In this document: positions 34,538-41,398 of the stretch, piece after piece
Position numbering within the stretch: the stretch's first letter is position 1
Layout: every line of letters starts with the position of its first letter
Assembly: GCF_024055795.1 (NCBI RefSeq)
Contig: NZ_JAMXMY010000004.1
Location: forward strand, 307,727-371,726
DNA length: 64,000 nt
Direction: 5' to 3'
Source of the DNA: Actinoallomurus purpureus
GTDB taxonomy: Bacteria; Actinomycetota; Actinomycetes; Streptosporangiales; Streptosporangiaceae
The notes under the pieces: generated by a model
Database searches by the model: none
Seen by the model: only the letters and a program-made list of their open reading frames with translations
Told to the model about the DNA's origin: nothing
Program-made: the position numbers and the translations under genes

Positions 34538-35431
34538 ATGGTGGTGGACGAGGCTCGACAGCGGCTTGGACGGTTCGGTGTGTGGATACCGCCGCAGTCC
34601 TTGCTCGTGACTCCCGTCGCGGTGCAGCGGCGGGAGTTCGCCCGGATCGAGCGCCTCGGATACGGCTCGCTGTGGAGCGGCGAGCCGCCGTCGTCGTCCC
34701 CGGGTGCAGGCCGTGAGGCGCTCGTCCAGCACGGGCTGATGCTCGCCGCCACGGAGAGGATCGTCGTCGGAACGGGGATCGCCAACATCGGCATGCGCGA
34801 TCCGGTGGCCATGCACGCGGGGGCGGCCACTCTGGCGGAGGCGTACCCCGGCCGCTTCATCCTCGGACTCGGCGGCCAGACCGGCGACCGGCCGCTCGCC
34901 CAGCTCCGGGACTACCTCGACGCGATGGATGCGGCCGCCACACGGCTGCTGCCCGAGATCCGGTATCCGCGCGTCCTCGCCGCCCTCGGCCCGAAGGCGC
35001 ATGCGCTGGCCGCCGAACGCGCGGACGGCGTGCACCCGTTCCTCCAGCCGGTCGAGCACACGGCGCGGGCACGGACCTCCCTGGGCGACGACAAGCTGCT
35101 GATCCCGCATCAGGTGGTTGTTCTCGAGACGGACCCGGCGGCGGCCCGTGGCCGGTTGCGCGCCATGCTCGGGGCGGGGCGGCAGGGCATGGACTCCCCC
35201 TACACGCGGCACTACCGGCGGCTGGGGTACGGCGACGAGGACCTTGCCGGCGATCGGAGCGACCGGCTCATCGACGCGATCCTCGCCTGGGGCGACGAGA
35301 AGACGGCCGCGTCCCGGATCCGGGCCCACCTGGACGCCGGCGCCGACCACGTCCTCGTCCATCCCCTGGCCGCGGACCTCCCCACGATGGTCGACCAGCT
35401 CGAAAGGCTCGCGGATCCGCTGCCCCTGTGA
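34538..35431 (+). CDS. LLM-class F420-dependent oxidoreductase
   Basis: A 297-residue luciferase-like TIM barrel. Motifs: RFGVWIPPQ at the N-terminus, LGYGSLWSGEPP, ERIVVGTGIANIGMRDPVAMHAGAATLAEAYPGRFILGLGGQTGD (the classical LLM segment) and AALGPKAHALAAERADGVHPFL. The pattern is that of actinobacterial F420-using members. GGACGGAGGCGGTC precedes the ATG. A 21-bp palindrome just upstream suggests repression by a ligand-responsive regulator. Substrate unknown; the gene stands alone. Confidence 0.87.
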   Translation: MVVDEARQRLGRFGVWIPPQSLLVTPVAVQRREFARIERLGYGSLWSGEPPSSSPGAGREALVQHGLMLAATERIVVGTGIANIGMRDPVAMHAGAATLAEAYPGRFILGLGGQTGDRPLAQLRDYLDAMDAAATRLLPEIRYPRVLAALGPKAHALAAERADGVHPFLQPVEHTARARTSLGDDKLLIPHQVVVLETDPAAARGRLRAMLGAGRQGMDSPYTRHYRRLGYGDEDLAGDRSDRLIDAILAWGDEKTAASRIRAHLDAGADHVLVHPLAADLPTMVDQLERLADPLPL

Positions 35432-35659
35432 TGCGCGAGCACCGTGGCGGCAGCGCGCCGGCGTCGCCTTCGCCACCGACGTGACCGCCTTGCCGCCCGC
35501 CACTGACTGTGGCGGCCATCGCCCGGTAGCCGGCAGGGTCAGGTCGCCGCTGATGTCGTCCAGCGTCCAGCCGCCGCTGGGCCAGGCGGGCGGTGCGCCG
35601 CCGGCGCGACCGGTCTTGCCCGCGGCCGCGGGGCTTGCTCGGCCGTACAGCCGACTTCC

Positions 35660-35840
35660 AAAGTCGTGACGGCTTACCGTCGGGGCTGTCGGTGGGGCAC
35701 CCGTTTTGTCGGAGTCCGTCCGTCAATACCAGCGACGAGGTCCCCCGGCCGGTGGATGCACACCCGGCCGACTCCGTTGAGTTCGGGATTATCGCCCTTC
35801 CGCGGCCACCTGGAACGGCGATAATCCCGAAGTCAACGAA
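35660..35840. repeat. Dispersed repeat copy B with hairpin copy 2
   Basis: 35660-35745 resembles copies A and C (GCCGTCG-type start, CCCGTTTTG, CCGTCAATACCAGCGACGAG). It continues into a hairpin with arms starting CGTTGAGTTCGGGATTATCG (35775-35801) and ending GGCGATAATCCCGAAGTCAACG (35812-35838), two mismatches over 27 nt, loop 10 nt. The hairpin is the same as copy 1 at 32441-32506. Confidence 0.72.
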
Positions 35841-35863
35841 GGGCGGGGCGCGCCCCAGGGTCC

Positions 35864-36035
35864 CTGGCGGTGGTCGACGTGAACCGGCTGCTCCATCAGA
35901 TCGCGACCCTCCGGAACAGCGAGGCGGACCGTACCAGTGAGCGGCTCCGGTGGGGTGCCCGGCCGGAGGCGGTCTCGCCATCGCGACCGTCGAGCCGGCA
36001 CCACCGGACGGACGCGGCCACGCACGCGACTACGA
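35864..36035 (+). pseudogene. Broken duplicate of the 3' end of the SnoaL-like gene
   Basis: GGCGGTGGTCGACGTGAACC followed by GGCTGCTCCATCAGATC matches the last codons of the SnoaL-like gene (VVDVNRLLRQI at 37844-37880), and the match continues into its non-coding downstream flank (GCCGGACGGACGCGGCC). No upstream part of the gene is present and the stop is not kept. It is therefore a duplicated fragment rather than a gene. Confidence 0.7.
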
Positions 36036-36127
36036 CGGGTCGGCGCGGACCCACCGCGCCGACCGAGCGACCGAGCGACGCGGCATTACGCGGCGCTGAA
36101 GTGGGCCGCGCCGCAGCACACCGCGTG

Positions 36128-36256
36128 GACCCGCACCGCACAGCCCTGAGACCGCGCCGGCCCGCGCCGGCCCGCGCCGCGTGACCCGCACCGCACAGCC
36201 CTGAAGCCGCGCCGCAGCGCACCGCGTAAGAACGCACCGCGTAAGAACGCACCGCG
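36128..36256. repeat. GC-rich short tandem repeats
   Basis: GACCCGCACCGCACAGCCCT occurs at 36128 and 36183; GCGCCGGCCC is repeated in between; and a 15-bp unit CGCACCGCGTAAGAA occurs about two and a half times at 36218-36255. Spacers of constant length are absent, so this is not a CRISPR array. Confidence 0.7.
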
Positions 36257-36404
36257 CTCGCGGCCGCGCACCCGCCGGCGCATCGCGCCGAAACGCGGCA
36301 CCGTACTGTCGCCTCGCGCGACAGCACCCCGACCGCCCCACACCAGGCGGCACCGCGCCGCTCGAGGCGCCGCGGATTTGCCCGGCATGCTCGACCAGCC
36401 GACG

Positions 36405-36515
36405 GAGCCGCCTTGCGGCTTTGCCGTCGGTGTTGCCTCCTTGCCGTCGGGATGGACGGTGCGGCGCCCGTTTTGGTGCGATCTATCCGTCAACGCCGGC
36501 GGCAGAGTCCTCGGG
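36405..36515. repeat. Dispersed repeat, copy C
   Basis: GCCTTGCGGCTTTGCCGTCG, then TTGCCGTCGGGATGGACGGT, GCGCCCGTTTTGG and CCGTCAACGCCGGCGGCAGAG, aligned to copies A and B. The right end overlaps the last codons of the sigma factor gene, so the C-terminal tail GVDG and its stop are supplied by the repeat. Confidence 0.65.
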
Positions 36516-37430
36516 TCGGCGGGTGCGGGCCCGGCTGGCTCCCTGGGTTCCGGGTTCGACCTCCCCCGTAAGCGGGAGGCGGCGGCTGATGACGGCTAGT
36601 TTGCGTGGGTCGATTACCGTACGGACGCCGTGGATGCGGCCGCCGTCGATCTCGAAGACGGTGACGCCCAGCAGCGCTTCGGCCCGTACGAAGAGCAGGG
36701 CGGGGGCGGCGTTGACCTCGGTGACCATCGTCGAGCTCGCGAACCGGGCAAGGGCCACGACCGCCAGCCGGCGGACCTCCTCTCGGCCGTGCAGCATCCG
36801 CCGGGCGGACGGGCCGGCGTCCATCCACGCCGTGACGTCGGCGGCGAGCAGGTCCTCCAGCGCGGCCAGGTCACCGGACCGGGCGGCGGTGAGGAAACGT
36901 TCGGCGAGGCGGCGCGCCTGCTCGTCCGGCGCGTCGAAACGGGTGCGGCCATCCCCGATCCGGCGGCGGGCGCGGCTGTGGAGCTGACGGCAGTTCGCCT
37001 CCGAGGTCGTCACGATGGCGGCGATGTTCTCGTACGCGTAGCCGAAGGCCTCCCGGAGGACGAAGACGGCGCGCTCGGCCGGGGTCAGCCGTTCCAGGAG
37101 CATCAGAAGGGCCAGGGACACGGATTCTCGCTGTTCGGCGCTCTCGAGCGGTCCGAGCGCACCGTGCTCGGTGAGCAGCGGTTCCGGTAGCCAAGGCCCC
37201 GTTCGTTCGCGGCGGACCCGTGCGGAGGTCAGGTGGTTCAGGCAGAGGTTGGTGACCACCTTCGTCAGCCACGTGCCGTGAGTCTCGATCGCGGACCGGT
37301 CGGCGGCGTGCCAGCGCAGGAACGCCTCTTGAACGGTGTCCTCGGCGTCGGCCGCCGAGCCCAGGAGCCGGTAGGCAAGCCCGAACAGCCGGTTGCGCTC
37401 GCCCTCGAAAACATCGTCCGTTGCTGTCAC
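36483..37430 (-). CDS. ECF41-like sigma factor with SnoaL-type C-terminal domain
   Basis: A 315-residue extracytoplasmic-function sigma factor. Region 2 is FEGERNRLFGLAYRLLGSAADAEDTVQEAFLRW; region 4 is LTPAERAVFVLREAFGYAYENIAAIVTTSEANCRQLHSRARRRI. The C-terminal about 120 residues form a SnoaL_2-like domain (LAERFLTAARSGDLAALEDLLAADVTAW) ending with IDGGRIHGVRTVIDPRKL, which corresponds to the DGGGR and NPDKL-type motifs of ECF41 proteins. In that family the extension controls activity without an anti-sigma factor. The GTG at 37430 overlaps a TGTCACA box facing the divergent SnoaL-like gene. Confidence 0.88.
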   Translation of the reverse strand: MTATDDVFEGERNRLFGLAYRLLGSAADAEDTVQEAFLRWHAADRSAIETHGTWLTKVVTNLCLNHLTSARVRRERTGPWLPEPLLTEHGALGPLESAEQRESVSLALLMLLERLTPAERAVFVLREAFGYAYENIAAIVTTSEANCRQLHSRARRRIGDGRTRFDAPDEQARRLAERFLTAARSGDLAALEDLLAADVTAWMDAGPSARRMLHGREEVRRLAVVALARFASSTMVTEVNAAPALLFVRAEALLGVTVFEIDGGRIHGVRTVIDPRKLAVISRRLPLTGEVEPGTQGASRARTRRPEDSAAGVDG

Positions 37431-37451
37431 AAAACGCCCCCCTGTCTTGTC
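37425..37451 (+). promoter_or_regulatory. Candidate ECF41-type promoter
   Basis: TGTCACA (37425-37431) is the known -35 signature of ECF41 promoters. Sixteen nt later stands TGTC (37448-37451), one base from the CGTC -10 signature. It drives toward the SnoaL-like gene starting at 37494. Confidence 0.55.
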
Positions 37452-37493
37452 TCCACTGGCGTCGAGACCGAGCCGACGAGTAGAGGGAGCGAG

Positions 37494-37898
37494 ATGACGT
37501 CGAAGACCGAGATCGTGCACCGATTCTACGAGGAGATGCTCAACCAGCGGCGGCCGGAGCTGGCCGAGGCGCTCATCACGCCGGACATGACCACCCATGA
37601 TCCGGACGCGCCCCGGGGGCCGGCGGCCGTACGGCGAGTGGACGCGTTCATGCGGGCCGGCTTCTCCGACCTGCACTACCAGGTCGAGGATGTGATCAGC
37701 GAAGGGGACAAGGCCGCCGTGCGCTGGACGCTCACCGGCACTCACGACGGTGACTTCTTCGGTAACCCGCCGAGCGGCCGGAAGATCGAGACCACCGCCA
37801 ATGTGATCTTCGGCTTTGACGGTGACCGGATCAACGAGATCTGGGCGGTGGTCGACGTGAACCGACTGCTCCGCCAGATCGGGGTCGAACAGGCCTGA
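37494..37898 (+). CDS. SnoaL-like ester cyclase-type protein
   Basis: A 134-residue single-domain protein of the NTF2/SnoaL superfamily: IVHRFYEEMLNQRRPELAEALITPDMTTHD at the N-terminus and VRWTLTGTHDGDFFGNPPSGRKIETTANVIFGFDGDRINEIWAVVDVNRLLRQIG at the C-terminus are typical. Cyclase or isomerase activity is possible; many members are of unknown role. AGAGGGAGCGAG precedes the ATG. It is divergent from the ECF41-like gene and probably its main target. A broken copy of its 3' end lies 2 kb upstream. Confidence 0.85.
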   Translation: MTSKTEIVHRFYEEMLNQRRPELAEALITPDMTTHDPDAPRGPAAVRRVDAFMRAGFSDLHYQVEDVISEGDKAAVRWTLTGTHDGDFFGNPPSGRKIETTANVIFGFDGDRINEIWAVVDVNRLLRQIGVEQA

Positions 37899-38278
37899 GA
37901 CACGGACCGCACGAGGACCGCCTCCGGCGCCGACGTCCGACCGGTGCGGGCTCGCCATCGCAGCCGGCGAACCCGCACCGCCGGACGGACGCGGCCGTGT
38001 TCGCGGCCACGACGAGTCGGTGCGTGGGGGCGGCGGCTCGCTGATCATTGAGGTTCTTCGTCTCGGGAGCAACGGAGAACCTCGACGATCATGCAAGTGA
38101 TCGCCAGCGCGCCACGGGTGGCGGCGCGGGCGAGCGCTACGGTGGCCGTCCATCGGGACTGTCGGGGCCAGGCGATCGCCAAGGTCGCGGGGGCGTGTCG
38201 GCGCGGGGCGGTGGGCGATGCCGTGGTGCTGGTATCCGGGACGATCGTTTCGGGGAGCAGGGTGCTGATGTCGCCCGT
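37899..38278. other. Gene-free stretch with terminator hairpin
   Basis: Holds a hairpin, GGTGCGGGCTCGCC (37943-37956) against GGCGAACCCGCACC (37966-37979), one mismatch in 14, which probably terminates the SnoaL-like gene. Nothing else is recognisable before the end of the LysR gene. Confidence 0.6.
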
Positions 38279-39283
38279 CTACCGCAGCCCGGCGACGGCG
38301 AGCTGGGTGAACGAGCGGATCAAGGGGCTGGAGTCGGCGCTGTTCCAGGCGACGACGAGGCGGCTGGGCGGCATGTCGAGCAGCGGGACCGACGTGAGAC
38401 CGTCGGGCAGCTCGTGGACGAGCGGGGTGAGGCCGACGGTGCCGCTCCAGATGACCGCCTGGATGCATTCGTGAACGGTTCGCACGACGGGACCATCGCG
38501 GTCCCGGCCGATCGGGCCGTCGTGGTCGCGGCCGGTGAGGCCTGCGCGATCCCGGCCGGTGAGGCCGTCGTGGTCGCGGCCGGTGAGGCCTGCGCGGTCG
38601 CGGCCCGTGGGGGCGTCGCGGTCGCGGCCGATGCGGTCGTCGTGGGTTCGGTCGGTGGGCGTGGTGCCGTTCCAGTAGGCACGCCAGATGGGGTCGGTGT
38701 CCTCGGGTAGCAGACACCAGCGACGGTCTGCCAGGTCGCTCAGGTACAGCGCGTCTCGGTCGGCGAGGGGGTCGTCGGTGCGCAGGACCACGCCGACGGG
38801 GTCGGAGCGCAGCACATGCGTGCTGATGCCGGTGTCGTCGAACGGTGCCCGGGTGAGGGCGACGTCGACGAGGCCGGCGCGCAGCCCGGTGGTCGGGTCG
38901 GTGAAGTCGGCCTCACGGATGCGGATGTTCACTCCGGGGTGGCGTCGCCGGTACGCGGCGGCCAGGCGGGTACCGGCCTGTTCGGCGCTGTCGGCGAGGG
39001 TGCCGATGGTGAGAGTGGCGGTGCCCGCCGCGGTGGCGACCCGGACGCGCGCCCGGTCGGCCTGTTCCAGAAGGGTGCGCGCCTCATCGAGGAGGAGCGC
39101 CCCGGCGGGCGTGAGGGTGACCCCGGCGGGCGATCGGTGCAGCAGGACGGCGCCGAGGTCGGTCTCCAGTTGCCTGATGGCCCGGCTCAGCGGCGGCTGA
39201 GTCATGTGCAGTCGCGCGGCGGCCCGGCCGAAGTGCAGCTCTTCGGCGACGGCCACGAAGTAGCGCAGCGCGCGTAGCTCCAT
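38279..39283 (-). CDS. LysR-family regulator carrying a minisatellite insertion
   Basis: A 334-residue LysR regulator. HTH: LRALRYFVAVAEELHFGRAAARLHMTQPPLSRAIRQLE. The effector domain is complete on either side of an inserted tract: residues 219-265 consist of near-exact 8-residue units such as GRDHDGLT and GRDRAGLT (about six copies; DNA 38489-38629). Such a tract is foreign to the family and sits after DPIWRAYWNG, before VHECIQAVIW. It is divergent from the MBL hydrolase gene, its likely target. A palindrome fitting the T-N11-A rule lies just upstream. Confidence 0.85.
   Translation of the reverse strand: MELRALRYFVAVAEELHFGRAAARLHMTQPPLSRAIRQLETDLGAVLLHRSPAGVTLTPAGALLLDEARTLLEQADRARVRVATAAGTATLTIGTLADSAEQAGTRLAAAYRRRHPGVNIRIREADFTDPTTGLRAGLVDVALTRAPFDDTGISTHVLRSDPVGVVLRTDDPLADRDALYLSDLADRRWCLLPEDTDPIWRAYWNGTTPTDRTHDDRIGRDRDAPTGRDRAGLTGRDHDGLTGRDRAGLTGRDHDGPIGRDRDGPVVRTVHECIQAVIWSGTVGLTPLVHELPDGLTSVPLLDMPPSRLVVAWNSADSSPLIRSFTQLAVAGLR
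38489..38629. repeat. 24-bp minisatellite inside the LysR gene
   Basis: Tandem 24-bp units of the type GTCGTGGTCGCGGCCGGTGA and GGCCTGCGCGATCCCGGCCG alternate, in frame, about six times. Because the unit is a multiple of 3 the LysR reading frame stays open through copy-number change. Confidence 0.8.
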
Positions 39284-39293
39284 CGGCAGCGAT

Positions 39294-39310
39294 GATACCG
39301 ACGCGGTATC
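39294..39310. promoter_or_regulatory. Candidate LysR binding site
   Basis: GATACCG (39294-39300), ACG, CGGTATC (39304-39310): a perfect 7-bp inverted repeat containing the T-N11-A pattern, 10 nt upstream of the LysR start and in the divergent promoter region. Confidence 0.6.
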
Positions 39311-39439
39311 GGTGGTTCGGAATCGGTGTTGGACGCCTCACGCGGCCCCGCGATGGACTGGGGCGAGACCGAATCCGCCGCGATATGAGCCCGTTGACGG
39401 GCCGTCGGCGGTAACGATGGCGATTTCCTTGGAGCCGAT

Positions 39440-40333
39440 ATGAACGACTACGTGATGCCCGATCCCGTCGTACAGGTCACGGGCGCGCAGGAGCTCGCCC
39501 GGGATCTGGTGGTGGTCCCGGACCGCCGCGTGCCGCTGGTGCCGAACATCGGGCTGATCGGTGGTACGCATTCGGTGCTGGTGGTCGAGACCGGCATCGG
39601 GCCGGAGAACGCCGAAACCGTACTGGAATTCGCGGCCGAATTCGCCGGCGGCCGGAAGATGTACCTGACGACGACGCATTTTCATCCCGAGCACGCATTC
39701 GGTGCTCAGGTGTTCGCCGGGGAGGCGACCTTCCTGATCAACAGGGCGCAGGCGGAGGACCTCCGGGCGAAGGGCCCCGGCTATCTCGGGATGTTCAGAG
39801 GACTCGATGAAGTGATCGCGCGCCGGCTCGAGGGCGTCCGGTTGGTCACGCCCGACCTCGTGTACGACGACGAGTACGACCTGGACCTGGGCGGTCGGGT
39901 GGTGCGGTTGCGGGCCACCGGCCGGGCCCACAGCAAGGGCGACCAGATCGTCACGGTCCCGGACTCCGGGGTGATGTTCACCGGCGACCTCGTGGAGGCC
40001 GGCCAGTTCGCGATCTTCCCGTGGTTCCCCCCACACGACACCGACGTGTCGGGCACCCGCTGGCTGGCGGTGATGGAGCGGCTGGCCGCACAGAGTCCGC
40101 AGGTGGTGGTGCCCGGCCACGGCGACGTGGGCGGGCCGCAACTCCTGGCGGATGTGCGCGACTACCTTCGCCTGCTCCGCGACGAGACCTGGACACGCCG
40201 CGACTCGGCCATGAGCGAGGAGACGATCGCGGAGGAGGTGAAGGCCTTGATGATCGCGCGGCATCCGGAGTGGGAGGGTCGGGACTGGATCGAGAAGGGC
40301 GTCGGCTGCCTGTGCTCCGAACATGCCTCGTAA
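39440..40333 (+). CDS. MBL-fold metallo-hydrolase
   Basis: A 297-residue metallo-beta-lactamase-fold enzyme. The first metal motif is HFHPEH (80-85), i.e. HxHxEH with Glu where most members have Asp. Further ligands fit RAHSKGDQIVTVPDSGVMFTGDLVE (His, Asp) and VVVPGHGDVGG (His). The C-terminal helices include YLRLLRDETWTRRDSAMSEE. Substrate unknown: lactonase- or quinone-type hydrolase of small molecules are both possible. Likely regulated by the divergent LysR protein. Confidence 0.85.
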   Translation: MNDYVMPDPVVQVTGAQELARDLVVVPDRRVPLVPNIGLIGGTHSVLVVETGIGPENAETVLEFAAEFAGGRKMYLTTTHFHPEHAFGAQVFAGEATFLINRAQAEDLRAKGPGYLGMFRGLDEVIARRLEGVRLVTPDLVYDDEYDLDLGGRVVRLRATGRAHSKGDQIVTVPDSGVMFTGDLVEAGQFAIFPWFPPHDTDVSGTRWLAVMERLAAQSPQVVVPGHGDVGGPQLLADVRDYLRLLRDETWTRRDSAMSEETIAEEVKALMIARHPEWEGRDWIEKGVGCLCSEHAS

Positions 40334-40362
40334 CTGGCCTCGTGGCGCCCGAGACCGGGCGG

Positions 40363-41316
40363 TCAGCCGGTGACGCGGAGGAAGCGGGTGCCCCACTCGC
40401 GGACGAAGCCGGTCAGCTCGGGCGGGCCGACGATCTCGAAGTCCGCGCCGATCGCGCCGATCACCATGGTGGGCCACTCCAGGCTGTCAACGGTCATGAA
40501 CAGCCGGGAGCGGTCGTCGTCGACCTCCTCGACCGTGCCCCACCGCGAGACGGCGCCCCGGACCTTCGCCGCCGGGGCGTGGACGACCACCTCGACGGCG
40601 TACGTCGTCGGCATGGTGGCGATGCCCGCCCGTACGAAGGACGCCGCGTCCTCGGCGGGCAGGTCGCGGGGGCGGAACCGCTCGCCCGTGGTGCCCGGGT
40701 CGGCGAGGCGGTCGAGGCGGAAGCTGCGCCAGTCGTGCCGGGTCAGGTCGTACGCGACGAGGTACCAGCGGCGGCCGAGCGAGACGAGCCGGTGCGGCTC
40801 GACGTGGCGGGCGGTCAGCTCGCCGTCCCGCGCCCGGTAGGAGAACCGCAGCCGTTCCTCGTCGCGGCAGGCCTGGGCGACGGCGGTCAGCACGTCCGCG
40901 TCGATCGTCGGGCCCGCTCCCCAGACCGCGGGGACGGTGACCGTGCGCAGCGCGTCGATCCGGCGGCGCAGCCGGGGCGGCATCACCTGCACCACCTTCG
41001 TCAGTGCGCGTACCGCCGACTCCTCGATGCCGGCGACGGCGCCCTGCGCGGCCATCCGCAGGCCGACGGCGAGTGCCACGGCCTCCTCGTCGTCGACCAC
41101 GAGCGGGGGCAGCGCGGCACCGGGGGCCAGTTGGTAGCCGCCGTCCACGCCCCGGTGGGCGACGACCGGATAGCCCAGCTCGCGTAGCCGGTCGACGTCG
41201 CGGCGGAGGGTGCGGGGGGAGACGCCGAGGCGGTCGGACAGCTCGGGGCCGGGCCAGTAGCGGTGGGTCTGCAGGAGGGACAGCAGCCGGAGCGTCCGTG
41301 AGCTCGTGTTCGCCAT
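40363..41316 (-). CDS. WYL-domain (YafY-type) transcriptional regulator
   Basis: A 317-residue regulator. N-terminal HTH_11: SSRTLRLLSLLQTHRYWPGPELSDRLGVSPRTLRRDVDRLRELGYPV, followed by the family-specific GVDGGYQLAPGAALPPLVVDDEEAVALAVGL. The WYL domain is visible at VEPHRLVSLGRRWYLVAYDLTRHDWRSFRLDRL, with a WCX-type C-terminus. Divergent from the MFS transporter gene 82 nt away, which it probably controls. Confidence 0.9.
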   Translation of the reverse strand: MANTSSRTLRLLSLLQTHRYWPGPELSDRLGVSPRTLRRDVDRLRELGYPVVAHRGVDGGYQLAPGAALPPLVVDDEEAVALAVGLRMAAQGAVAGIEESAVRALTKVVQVMPPRLRRRIDALRTVTVPAVWGAGPTIDADVLTAVAQACRDEERLRFSYRARDGELTARHVEPHRLVSLGRRWYLVAYDLTRHDWRSFRLDRLADPGTTGERFRPRDLPAEDAASFVRAGIATMPTTYAVEVVVHAPAAKVRGAVSRWGTVEEVDDDRSRLFMTVDSLEWPTMVIGAIGADFEIVGPPELTGFVREWGTRFLRVTG

Positions 41317-41398
41317 GTCTCCAGAGTTCCCGTCATTGAGGTCAGAAACTGGCCACTATGCAGCCTAGTGTCTTGTCCATCGCCCTCGTTCACAGGAG

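Larger units (their letters stand above)
35432..36482. other. Gene-free repeat region of about 1 kb
   Basis: Contains no supported gene. From left to right: a GC-rich spacer, repeat copy B with hairpin copy 2 (35660-35840), a broken copy of the end of the SnoaL-like gene (35864-36035), short GC tandem repeats (36128-36256), and repeat copy C (from about 36405). It looks like a scar region where elements have accumulated. Confidence 0.7.

Noticed and set aside
36128..36256. CRISPR-like repeats
   Set aside because: Units differ in length and there are no spacers of constant size; it is simple GC tandem repetition.
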